DNA of 64,000 bases, from NCBI GenBank assembly GCA_963676355.1, contig OY781093.1, positions 1,054,001 through 1,118,000 of the forward strand, in the 5' to 3' direction. The notes beneath the pieces were generated by a model, which saw only the letters and a list, made by a program, of their open reading frames with translations, was not told the DNA's origin and searched no databases. Positions 35,768 to 43,635 of this stretch are shown here, in pieces (within the stretch, counting starts at the first letter, position 1; each line of letters begins with the position of its first letter). The DNA comes from JAGLOK01 sp963676355 (GTDB lineage Bacteria > Bacillota > Clostridia > Christensenellales > UMGS416). The translations under genes and the position numbers were made by a program.

Positions 35768-37350
35768 CTCATATCCAAACGCCTATCAGTGTTTGGGAAA
35801 TCAGCTCGATCAGTATCTTTCGTGTGAGAATGTGAAGATATATCGGGCTTTACTTTTACCCTGATTTCAATACTATCATTGAAAATGATTACTCTATCAA
35901 TAAAAAGTTCAATTAGCTTCTGGATGTTCTTAACTTTTCCTTTTCTGAAAAGTTCCTTAGCATAAGCAAATGCTTTTTCTAGCTCATCTTTAGAAACATC
36001 ATTGATATTACTTTCGTTTTCAATTTTAGCCAGAGAAAATTCAAGTCGTTTTTTTTCAGCTTCAAGAGAAGATATTTTTGTGTAAAGAGTCTCAGAATTT
36101 GTTGCCATGATAGCCTTTGCAATTCTGTCTAAAGATTTATCAATGGATTTTATCTTTTGCTCAAATTCTTGTTTAAGCTGTAATGATTCTGAGTCAATTG
36201 ACCTCAGATATTTCTGATAAGAGCTATATATTTTATCTATTTGAGTATTATCAAAAATATATTCAGAAACTTTTTCTAGGACAACGGCTTCAATATATTC
36301 TCTTCGAATTATTTTATTGCTGCATTCTTTTTTTCGCTGTCTGTTATTACAAACGTAAAATACATACTTTCTCTTCTGGTTATTGAAAGTCCTATTGCCA
36401 CAGTATGCCATACCACAATCACCACATATGAGTTTACCGGATAAGAGATATATTTCCTTTGCGCGGTTTGAAGCTCCCTTATATTTTCTGCTTTCAAGCT
36501 GTTTTCTAACAGTCATAAACTGCTCTTTTGAAATAATGGCAGGGATACTGTCTTCGATACGGATTATTTCATCTTCAGGTTTATTAGCATGAAAATTCCT
36601 TCTGCCGTCAACATTTCTTTTTGGAGCCCTGTTGAACTCATATAATCCATAGTATTTTGGATTGCGTAATATTGAAGAAATTGAGTTTTTAGCAAAACTG
36701 CTACCTCGTTTGGTTTTGTATCCGTGCGCTTTAAGATGGTCAATTATTTTACCGTAACCGATTCCCGATTCAGCCATATCAAATATAGTTCTGATAATTT
36801 TTGCTTCATTTGGATTGATTACATAATTAAGATTCTCATCCACATCATAACCTAGAGGTGGGATACCACCGTTAAACTTGGCTTTGTATGCATTCTCGTT
36901 TAAACCTTTCATTATCTCGCGAGATAAATTCTTTATGTAATACTCATTCATACCTTCATATAATGATTCCATAAGTACACCTTCAGGTGTATCAGAATCA
37001 TAATTCTCAAGTACCGATAAAAGTTTTACGTTATGGCATTCAAGCTCATGGCGATAACGCACACTGTCATATCTCTTTCGTGCAAACCTATCAAGTTTAT
37101 GTACAACGATTACATCAAAAAGTTTGTTTTTGGAATCGCTTATCATATGGAGAAACTCAGGTCTATCATCATTCTTTCCTGACTTAGCAATATCAATATA
37201 CTTATTGACGAGTATTAAATTATTATCTTTTGAATACTTTTCTATAGCTCTGATTTGTGCATCGATACTCTCGTCTCTCTGCATATCAGTTGAGAATCTT
37301 GCATAGCAGGCAGCACGAAGCGGTGCAGCTTTTTTAGTTGCTGTGTTCAT
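35746..37350 (-). CDS. large serine recombinase / integrase
   Basis: The 534-residue protein has a resolvase catalytic domain (about 11-165) with the nucleophile S20 in CYARFSTDMQ and VHKLDRFAR, a recombinase domain (about 180-290), a zinc ribbon (CGDCGMAYCG ... CNNRQRKKEC, about 335-375) and a coiled-coil C-terminus. I chose ATG 37350 because AAGGAG is correctly placed; upstream in-frame starts lack this. The last six codons and the TGA stop lie inside the tRNA-Leu gene. Large serine recombinases rarely use tRNA 3' ends, which are typical targets of tyrosine integrases. None of the latter is present. Confidence 0.93.
   Translation of the reverse strand: MNTATKKAAPLRAACYARFSTDMQRDESIDAQIRAIEKYSKDNNLILVNKYIDIAKSGKNDDRPEFLHMISDSKNKLFDVIVVHKLDRFARKRYDSVRYRHELECHNVKLLSVLENYDSDTPEGVLMESLYEGMNEYYIKNLSREIMKGLNENAYKAKFNGGIPPLGYDVDENLNYVINPNEAKIIRTIFDMAESGIGYGKIIDHLKAHGYKTKRGSSFAKNSISSILRNPKYYGLYEFNRAPKRNVDGRRNFHANKPEDEIIRIEDSIPAIISKEQFMTVRKQLESRKYKGASNRAKEIYLLSGKLICGDCGMAYCGNRTFNNQKRKYVFYVCNNRQRKKECSNKIIRREYIEAVVLEKVSEYIFDNTQIDKIYSSYQKYLRSIDSESLQLKQEFEQKIKSIDKSLDRIAKAIMATNSETLYTKISSLEAEKKRLEFSLAKIENESNINDVSKDELEKAFAYAKELFRKGKVKNIQKLIELFIDRVIIFNDSIEIRVKVKPDISSHSHTKDTDRADFPNTDRRLDMSGAEGGT
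35754..35767 (+). repeat. attL direct repeat (tRNA 3' end)
   Basis: CACCTTCGGCACCA is identical to 61657-61670. The flanking bases differ immediately on both sides, so the identity is exactly 14 bp. The crossover lies somewhere within it. Confidence 0.88.
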
Positions 37351-37366
37351 ATAAATGTCTCCTTTC

Positions 37367-37380
37367 ATGACGTTCGTCAT
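37367..37380. promoter_or_regulatory. perfect palindrome before the recombinase gene
   Basis: ATGACG-TT-CGTCAT is a perfect 6-bp inverted repeat 17 bases upstream of the recombinase start, overlapping its expected leader. The same half-site recurs before mobC and rep (see 39160 and 40223), suggesting one shared operator. Confidence 0.5.
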
Positions 37381-37497
37381 TTTGTATTAAATGATGAAGT
37401 ACTTCCATTAGAGCGGTTTCCTGAAGCTTTAATTCACTTTTTTCTGGAAATACTATTTTTATTAATACCTCATCATGTTTTGTGTTTGTCACTAAAA

Positions 37498-37573
37498 CTC
37501 CTTGTTAAGGAATTACTTTAAGACATTTATAGCGGATATTATATTGTCAAGGAGCTTATGCCGTAGGGCATAA
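37498..37573. repeat. nested inverted repeats between recombinase and relaxase genes
   Basis: CTCCTTG (37498-37504) pairs with CAAGGAG (37548-37554), and TTATGCC/GGCATAA with a 4-base loop follows at 37556-37573. The 271-base space holds no convincing gene. It could contain the nic region of oriT, a terminator for the mob operon or recombinase control signals; the sequence does not decide. Confidence 0.35.
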
Positions 37574-37621
37574 CTCATTATATCATCTGCTATAGGAAAT
37601 ATTAAGTAAATCCTAAAGTTT

Positions 37622-38830
37622 CTATTTTTCTATCTCTCTGTTCTTTTCTTTCTTAACAAGAGTAATAGGTTCGATTATTTTCTTTATTCTTGGAATTTCT
37701 TCCTTCAAAGTACTGACTGTATGCAGCTCTTTTCTTAAGAGACGGATCTTGATGTTTATGACATAACGGTTTTGCACAGGAATGGTTTTCCTGTGCTCCA
37801 TTAATTTCTGCATATCGGAAATAATAGTTCCTTTTGTAGGCTCGATATCAGCTACATCTTTTATGTCATATTTGGTAAGAACTTTGTAAATGTCGGCTAT
37901 CTTGTCAAAGATGATTAAATCCCTTTTCATCTGGTCGCTCATGGGAACAGTTTTCTCGTTCTTTTTTACTTGTCCTAAAAGATATTTGTAGTGCCATACT
38001 AAAGCCTGAAAACCTTTAAGCTTTTTAGGTGTTGGCGGTATATATACTCTTTCAGCGAACTTCTGAAAATTATATGCAGACTGCATTACTTCCTGACCTG
38101 CAAGTCTTGATTTAACATCATTGTCCATATAACCTTTTCCAAGAGACTTAAGCCTTACATATCTTTCCATACCATTACACTTGACTGAGATATACTGACC
38201 TTTCTTGTATAGGTATCCCATTTCATTTAATTGGTATAGGAAAGTACCAAGGTCATATGAAATCTCAATAGCTTTATCTATGTCGCTGCGTATGATATCT
38301 CTCCATGTGGTTTTTCCTTGCTTGACAGCAAGCCATTCAGAGTAATGTTTGTTAACGCTTCCGCTTTCACCGGGAACAATTACAGAAAGATTATTCTCTT
38401 TGCATAAATCATCAGATATCTTTCTGATTCTATCCGAGTATTCATTCTTATCTGCATGATACTTATATCCATCAATACATGATACTGAGTTCCATACTAT
38501 ATGATTATGGATATGCTCACGGTCTACATGAGTGGAGAAGACTACTTCATATTTATTGGATAGGTATTGCAGAGCAAACTCACTTGCAATCTTAAATGCA
38601 AGTTCAGGAGTAACTTCACCGGGCTTGAATGACTGTATGAGATGATACCCAAGCCTGCCGTCTTTTTTATTGAATCTGGACTTTGTATCACTCATTAACT
38701 GTGCAGCATTACCGGGTACACAATTAAAGCCACCTGTATAAAGCTGATTTTCAGTTTTACTAGCATTCAGAATATATTTAACCGTCCTGTTAAGGTTGGT
38801 TTTTATGCTTTTGACTTTAGTAGTGGCCAT
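37622..38830 (-). CDS. relaxase / mobilization nuclease
   Basis: The 402-residue protein has an N-terminal relaxase domain with the three-histidine motif HVDREHIHNH (H101, H106, H108, H110) and a candidate catalytic tyrosine in the first 35 residues, as in MobA/VirD2-type (MOBP-like) relaxases. The relaxase nicks oriT and pilots the strand during transfer. The C-terminal half is basic and helical. It overlaps mobC by one base. Confidence 0.9.
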   Translation of the reverse strand: MATTKVKSIKTNLNRTVKYILNASKTENQLYTGGFNCVPGNAAQLMSDTKSRFNKKDGRLGYHLIQSFKPGEVTPELAFKIASEFALQYLSNKYEVVFSTHVDREHIHNHIVWNSVSCIDGYKYHADKNEYSDRIRKISDDLCKENNLSVIVPGESGSVNKHYSEWLAVKQGKTTWRDIIRSDIDKAIEISYDLGTFLYQLNEMGYLYKKGQYISVKCNGMERYVRLKSLGKGYMDNDVKSRLAGQEVMQSAYNFQKFAERVYIPPTPKKLKGFQALVWHYKYLLGQVKKNEKTVPMSDQMKRDLIIFDKIADIYKVLTKYDIKDVADIEPTKGTIISDMQKLMEHRKTIPVQNRYVINIKIRLLRKELHTVSTLKEEIPRIKKIIEPITLVKKEKNREIEK

Positions 38831-39138
38831 TATAATCTTTCCTTTACCAGCTCATATATATCAGCAAGCTTTATGTATATTCTCTGGATATCATCAGGTA
38901 AAGCAATACCCATATTTACTGCTTTAGTTATCTGATTTATGTTATGTCCGATATAATTAATCTCACGAATCAAGTCCTGATACTCAGTTGATGGAGCTGA
39001 TTTAATTTCTGAGTTATTTAAACACATCTTAATAAAGGCAGCTTTTGAAACTCCCGCCTTTATGCTTTTCTTTTCAAGCGTGGCTTTTTCACTATCACTA
39101 AGCCTAAGCTCAAATCTATGTGTTCTTTTATCAGACAT
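38830..39138 (-). CDS. MobC-like relaxosome accessory protein
   Basis: The 102-residue protein begins with a ribbon-helix-helix-like DNA-binding segment (RFELRLSDSEKATLEKKSIKAG) and a helical tail with INYIGHNINQITKAVN, the signature of MobC/MobA-accessory proteins. It directly precedes and overlaps the relaxase gene. Such proteins bind oriT and help nicking. AGGAGG lies before the ATG. Confidence 0.85.
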   Translation of the reverse strand: MSDKRTHRFELRLSDSEKATLEKKSIKAGVSKAAFIKMCLNNSEIKSAPSTEYQDLIREINYIGHNINQITKAVNMGIALPDDIQRIYIKLADIYELVKERL

Positions 39139-39159
39139 TTATCCTCCTGTTGAATTTTG

Positions 39160-39212
39160 TGACGATGACGATATTTATATGACCCGTGTTTTTAGATAAC
39201 ACCGTCATTATT
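39160..39212. promoter_or_regulatory. TGACGAT-type repeats before mobC
   Basis: TGACGATGACGAT (39160-39172) and ACCGTCATTATT (39201-39212) flank about 28 bases just upstream of mobC; the second overlaps the rep 3' end. The arrangement matches that before rep. Confidence 0.45.
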
Positions 39213-40202
39213 CTTATTCAGATCGTGAAGTATTATCCATCGCTTTGATGCATTTCTTTCACGTTTGTAATATATACCGTAGCTTTTTCTAAGTGATATG
39301 CTGTTTTCATTTAAAAGCCTGGACATAGCGTTTGGTGAAATATCAAAACTTGGATTGTTTAATTTAATATGCTCTACAAGCTCTGTAGGTGTGCCTTTGA
39401 ATCTGTTCTTGAATTTAAGTACATCAAGAATACCTTCAATAACCATATCTATCTTTGTATTATGTTCCTTAACATAACCTGTAAATTTCCAGACATTATT
39501 ATCTTCATCAAATTCAAGGCTTAGGACTTTATCCTTCACCTGACGACCTGTGATATATAATCTTGCCTTGTTTTCTGCTCGGTGTTCTTTTTCAAGTACA
39601 AGGATAGTATCAACTGCACCCAGTAATCCTGTAGAACCGCTTACCATATTAATAGGATCACTGTCAGGCATTTTTCTTAAGTGATGGATAAGGATTATTG
39701 CTATATCTTTTTCCTGGGCATACTCAACAAATTTATGCAGCTCAAGATAATCACCAGCATAGTTTTGCTTCTGTGTATTATCACGAACCAGTTGCAATGT
39801 ATCTATCACAACCAGACCTGTGTCTGGATACTTGGCTATGAAGGCATCAATTTCATCAAGCAGCCCATTTGACAGGGGAGAACATGAAGTAACAGCAAAC
39901 GCATTCTCGCTGGCATCATTGGTTATGCTTTCTATTCTGAAGTGCAAAGTGCTTTTTGTGTCTTCTAAAGCTATATACAATGTAGTACATTCTCTGGAAT
40001 CAAACTCCCAAACCTTTTCGCCTTTGCTGACTTTATCACACAGCCACAGTGCAAGCCATGATTTGCCTATCTTTGGGCTGCCTGCAAACAGATGAACACC
40101 TGTAGGTATCATCTGAGATATTATGAACTTGGGTAGGTCATAATAATCGGTTTGTATTTTCCGGAAGCTCTCGGATATTTTTGAGTTGTCTCTGTTATTC
40201 AA
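39192..40202 (-). CDS. RepA-like AAA/RecA-fold ATPase
   Basis: The 336-residue protein has a RecA-type ATPase with Walker A GSPKIGKS at residues 41-48 and Walker B in GLVVIDTLQL, followed by a region with IHHLRK and GSTGLLGAVDTILVL typical of RepA/AAA_25 helicases, and a C-terminal winged-helix-like part. Hexameric RepA-type helicases start replication of mobilizable plasmids; here it could allow replication of the excised circle or help transfer. Iteron-like repeats lie just upstream of its start. Confidence 0.86.
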   Translation of the reverse strand: MNNRDNSKISESFRKIQTDYYDLPKFIISQMIPTGVHLFAGSPKIGKSWLALWLCDKVSKGEKVWEFDSRECTTLYIALEDTKSTLHFRIESITNDASENAFAVTSCSPLSNGLLDEIDAFIAKYPDTGLVVIDTLQLVRDNTQKQNYAGDYLELHKFVEYAQEKDIAIILIHHLRKMPDSDPINMVSGSTGLLGAVDTILVLEKEHRAENKARLYITGRQVKDKVLSLEFDEDNNVWKFTGYVKEHNTKIDMVIEGILDVLKFKNRFKGTPTELVEHIKLNNPSFDISPNAMSRLLNENSISLRKSYGIYYKRERNASKRWIILHDLNKNNDGVI

Positions 40203-40222
40203 TTGTCTTCTTCATTTCTTTT

Positions 40223-40272
40223 TCATGACGATGTCTCTGTTTAAAGTGGGTCTATATATAACCGTCATTGTC
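40223..40272. promoter_or_regulatory. TGACGAT-type repeats before rep
   Basis: TCATGACGATG (40223-40233) and ACCGTCATTGTC (40261-40272) lie about 30 bases apart in the rep promoter region, the same pair and order as before mobC. Confidence 0.45.
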
Positions 40273-40285
40273 ATTTTTATAAAAA

Positions 40286-40487
40286 CCTCTACACTATAAA
40301 GCACTGGGAAAGAATATTTTTTAACCCCCTTTCTTGATTTTTTTATTTTGCCCTCTACTTATACGCAGTGGGAAAGGATGTTTTTCACCCCTGTTTGTGG
40401 CTTATTAACCAAATGTTCATAGTTAATAGCTGGCGAAAAATATTTATCCCTACACTTATAAGCAGTGAGAAAGATGTTTCGTCAGGG
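40286..40487. repeat. three iteron-like direct repeats, candidate replication origin
   Basis: Three copies of an approximately 40-bp unit occur at 40286-40328, 40351-40391 and 40448-40487. Shared core: CTACACTTATAAGCAGTG, then GGGAAAGGATGTTTT with small differences. They lie upstream of a RepA-like ATPase gene in an AT-rich stretch, the usual layout of an iteron-controlled origin. They are seen in the sequence; origin function is inferred. Confidence 0.55.
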
Positions 40488-41255
40488 TGATTTGAAGAAT
40501 GTTCATAAAATGTTTGAATATTTATTTTTGCTAGAAAAATAAAGACCCCTCACTTTTTTAAGGAAATAGTAAAGGGTTAGTCAACATAATTTGTGGAATT
40601 TTTTCTATTAGATAAAAGTAAGCGACGATATCAACTTTTATGAGAACAAATCGTCATTTAGAGTTTTTTTTGAAAATTTAGCGTCAGACACTAAGTGAGT
40701 CAGAATATTGATTTCAGGAATATCCATAGATTTCTGGTTGGACATATATGTGAGGCAATGAACTTGATTGACACACAACGTAGTACGACACAAATACCAA
40801 AATTTGATATTTGGTTGTAATTTATATACAGCGTCATGGTTGTGAATTTGTGTGAAACCAGGAAATAGAGTGGTTGAAAGTTGTAATCAAGTAATAATTG
40901 AGGCCAAAATTTTACTAAAAAGCTGACGCATGGCTCTAGGATGTGTCAGCTTTCTTAGCAGCATAAGCTTAATCTAATTGTAAAAAAGGGTTTGGGAATC
41001 CCAACAAGTTTGCGTTTGTACGTACAAATGCGATGCTTGCTGGTATTATCACGAAATTGTAGAAATAATAGTGTAATAACAGTAAAAGCAGAAAAACTTC
41101 GTGATAATATGGCAAGAAAAAGCCGAGTATTACAACGAAACTTTGAACGCTTTGGGTATTATGACACCAACAGAATATACCGCACAGTTTGGTTGAAATA
41201 GTTCAAAATCTGACTTTTTGCCTTGATCGATTTTCGGAGAACCCTCAATAGTTCA
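40488..41255. other. AT-rich non-coding stretch with degenerate remnants
   Basis: This 768-base stretch has no convincing gene. It holds another inverted TGACGAT/ATCGTCA pair (40623-40630 and 40650-40659), a strong hairpin at 40919-40953 and an open frame at 40992-41201 whose last 30 residues (MARKSRVLQRNFERFG...) look like a decayed fragment. I could not assign it to a family. Confidence 0.45.
40919..40953. terminator. strong hairpin, probably a terminator
   Basis: The 13-bp stem AAAGCTGACGCAT/ATGTGTCAGCTTT with a 9-base loop has a T-run on the minus strand and TTTCTT on the plus strand. No complete gene abuts it on either side, so it may be left from a lost gene. Confidence 0.6.
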
Positions 41256-41321
41256 TGGACTTTCCTCCTAAAGTTGACACTGAAGATAAGATAATAATAG
41301 AATCTAATCGGAGGAAGGAAT

Positions 41322-41622
41322 ATGGGGGAGACGAACGTTTAGCAAGGAATATAAGCATCAGACGATTAAACAAATAATTGAAGACGGCAAACGGATAGCC
41401 AATGTATCAGAAGTACTGGGAATTACAGAGCAAACAATCTACCAATGGCTTAAAGAATACGATAAATATGGAGATGAGGCATTTAAAGGGCCAGGTAATG
41501 CACGTGTTGACAATGAGTATAAAATCAAGTTGCTAGAGAAAAAGAACAAGCAGCTGGAACTGGAGAATGAAATTCTAAAAAAGTACCAAGTCTTCCTAAA
41601 GGGAAGACGAAAGAAAAAGTAG
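41322..41622 (+). pseudogene. IS3 transposase OrfA, frameshifted near the start
   Basis: Translation from AGA at 41329 gives an intact helix-turn-helix OrfA (TFSKEYKHQTIKQI ... VLGITEQTIYQWLKEY) with a C-terminal leucine-zipper-like region, ending at TAG 41620-41622. The ATG at 41322, which has GGAGGAAGG before it, is one frame away and stops after six codons. Deleting one base from the G5 run at 41324-41328 restores MGRRTFSKEY. So OrfA is inactivated by a +1 G, or the base is a homopolymer error. An A6G slippery site near 41575-41581 for making OrfAB is intact. Confidence 0.75.
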
Positions 41623-41645
41623 AATTTATTAAATCACATAAACAT

Positions 41646-42479
41646 GTGTACAGTGTAAGATTAATGTGTGATGTTCTGAAAATCTATAGATCAACATACT
41701 ACAATATAGTAAACAAAAAGCCTACTAAAAGAGATATTGAAAATCTTGCATTAACGGATATTATAAAAAGCGCATTCAATCAATACAAAGGCAGGTATGG
41801 CTCAAAAAGGATTCTGAGAGAATTAAAAAGCCGCGGAATTCATGTCAATCATAAACGAGTTGAGCGTATAATGAAAGAGAATGGGCTAAAAGCAAAATAT
41901 TCGTGCAAAAGACACGGTAGGTACAGTAAAGCATATAAAGCTTCTATTCACCCAAACCACCTAAACCGTGAGTTTGATGTCAAAGAAAAGAATAAAGTTT
42001 GGGTCGGAGATATTACATATATACCGACGAAAGAAGGAAATGAGTATTTGATGCTATACTTGGATGTATGCACACGAAAAGTTGTAGGTTGGTCAATTAA
42101 CAGTCATATGCGCGAACAGCTTGTATTGGATGCTTTGAATGATGCATATAGCAGAGAGAATCCCGGTGTAGGGCTTATGATACACACAGATCGCGGAGCA
42201 CAGTTTATGAGCGATAGATATAATGCTTTCATAAAGCGGAAAGGCGCATACATAAGCATGAGTCGCGGAGGCAATCCGTGGGATAATGCCGTTACTGAAG
42301 CTTTCAATAAATCTTCAAAAACTGAGCTAGTAAATAAGAAGCATCCATTTATGACCAGAGAGTCAGCAAGAAAAGCTGTATTCGAATACATTAAGATGTT
42401 TTACAACCCAAAACGATTCCATTCGGCTTTGGGTTATAAATCACCAATCGAGTATGACAAACTGCTGTTTAACTCATGA
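41646..42479 (+). CDS. IS3 transposase OrfB (DDE integrase)
   Basis: OrfB is about 277 residues from the GTG at 41646, but the frame is open upstream to the A6G slippery site, so it is normally made as an OrfAB fusion by -1 frameshifting. The integrase core shows D in VGDITYI, D in IHTDRGAQF and E in AVTEAFNKSSKTEL, a complete DDE triad. The N-terminal HTH_21 region (SVRLMCDVLKIYRSTYYN) is present. Because OrfA carries a frameshift, the element may be unable to move by itself. Confidence 0.88.
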   Translation: MYSVRLMCDVLKIYRSTYYNIVNKKPTKRDIENLALTDIIKSAFNQYKGRYGSKRILRELKSRGIHVNHKRVERIMKENGLKAKYSCKRHGRYSKAYKASIHPNHLNREFDVKEKNKVWVGDITYIPTKEGNEYLMLYLDVCTRKVVGWSINSHMREQLVLDALNDAYSRENPGVGLMIHTDRGAQFMSDRYNAFIKRKGAYISMSRGGNPWDNAVTEAFNKSSKTELVNKKHPFMTRESARKAVFEYIKMFYNPKRFHSALGYKSPIEYDKLLFNS

Positions 42480-42924
42480 ATATATTCTTAGTATCTATAT
42501 AAATTAGGGTAATCCGGGAAAATTCACTTTCTACGATGTAGTAAGACTGGGGTATTATATCCTGTGCGGCCCGCTAAAGTAAAATGACTGTTTTTTAGGT
42601 TAAACGAAGCAGATTTTCTACCATTCAGTACTGTATCTTTAATCTTGCCATAGCCTTTGTCTGTTTTTTGCATTGACCATGCCAACTGGTGTGTCGGGTT
42701 CACTGTTGCTAAATGCAAATGTCAGCGGGTAATAGAGGAAACATAAAAAGGCAGTAAGGTAGCAGAAACAGCAAGACGGCGTCCAGTACTGGAAAGATAT
42801 TTCTGCCTGATGTGTAACCGACTATTTGATTGTGCATATAGAAAAGCTCTTTCAGCCTTTGAAGTTTCATGAGCTTTATAATATACTTAATATTTTAGAG
42901 AAGTTTATTTGGAGAAATACGAAC
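42480..42924. other. gene-free junction between IS3 and the cargo regulators
   Basis: No credible gene is seen in these 445 bases. A minus-strand frame at 42524-42718 (64 residues) lacks a ribosome binding site and family features and may be a decayed fragment. The 3' part should hold the promoter of the first response regulator; TATAAT-like sequence occurs near 42880, without a clear -35. Confidence 0.4.
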
Positions 42925-43635
42925 ATGATTAGAATTGCAATTGTAGAAGATAATATGGATGATGCTTCACGATTGAAGGATTACCTGAAAAAATATAGTC
43001 AGGAAAGTCAAGAAAAATTCGATATTCAGCTCTTTTCTGATGGTGAAGAGATTGTAGAAAACTATATTGCAATCTATGACATGATTTTCTTGGATATACA
43101 GATGCAGAACATGGATGGAATGACAACAGCGAAAGAAATCCGCAAAATGGATATGGAAGTGGTGCTTATTTTTATTACCAATATGACACAATATGCGATT
43201 CGTGGATATACAGTGGATGCGCTTGACTATATTTTGAAACCAGTATCTTATTTTGCCTTTAGCCAACGAATCGAAAGGGCAATTGCACGCATAAAAAAAA
43301 GAAAGCAACACTATGTGACCATATCTATCAAAGGCGGATATCAAAAATTAGATATATCTAAAATCTATTATGTTGAATGTCAGGGGCACAAACTTATATT
43401 CTCTACTGCAGATGGAGTTGTTGATTCGGTAGGAAGCATGAAGAACCTTGAAGATGAGTTGAGTGAACTGGGATTCTACAGGATACACAAAGGCATTCTG
43501 GTAAACTTCGAATATGTCGATGGAATACGAGATGGTTGTGCGCTAGTTAATGATGACTTGCTGTTAATCAGCAGAGCAAGAAAAAAAGGTTTTTTGCAAG
43601 CGCTAGCAGATCATGTCGGTGGTGCAGTAAAATGA
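42925..43635 (+). CDS. LytTR response regulator (AgrA-like), first pair
   Basis: The 236-residue protein has a receiver domain (about 1-120) with acidic pocket VEDN and phospho-acceptor D57 in IFLDIQMQNMDG, and a LytTR DNA-binding domain (about 135-235) with VECQGHKLIF and FYRIHKGILVNFEYV. LytTR proteins bind pairs of 9-bp direct repeats. ATG 42925 has GGAG upstream; a longer in-frame start is unlikely. It overlaps the kinase gene by 4 bases (ATGA). Confidence 0.92.
   Translation: MIRIAIVEDNMDDASRLKDYLKKYSQESQEKFDIQLFSDGEEIVENYIAIYDMIFLDIQMQNMDGMTTAKEIRKMDMEVVLIFITNMTQYAIRGYTVDALDYILKPVSYFAFSQRIERAIARIKKRKQHYVTISIKGGYQKLDISKIYYVECQGHKLIFSTADGVVDSVGSMKNLEDELSELGFYRIHKGILVNFEYVDGIRDGCALVNDDLLLISRARKKGFLQALADHVGGAVK

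Larger units (their letters stand above)
41256..42510 (+). mobile_element. IS3-family insertion sequence
   Basis: The unit contains orfA and orfB of an IS3-family transposase in the usual -1 arrangement. The probable left end begins TGGACTTTCCTCC at about 41256, with a TTGACA-type -35 just inside. I could not find a matching inverted repeat on the right, so the right end (about 42490-42520) is uncertain and may be eroded. It separates the mobility half of the element from the cargo half. Confidence 0.7.

Noticed and set aside
40286..40487. Possible CRISPR array
   Set aside because: The three repeats are imperfect, unevenly spaced (about 65 and 97 bases) and have no cas genes; iterons fit better.
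40992..41201. Plus-strand frame of 69 residues before the IS3
   Set aside because: It starts without a ribosome binding site and only its end looks protein-like, with an apparent frame change near 41150. I did not call it as a gene.
42524..42718. Minus-strand frame of 64 residues after the IS3
   Set aside because: There is no ribosome binding site and no recognisable domain; it is kept only as a possible decayed fragment.
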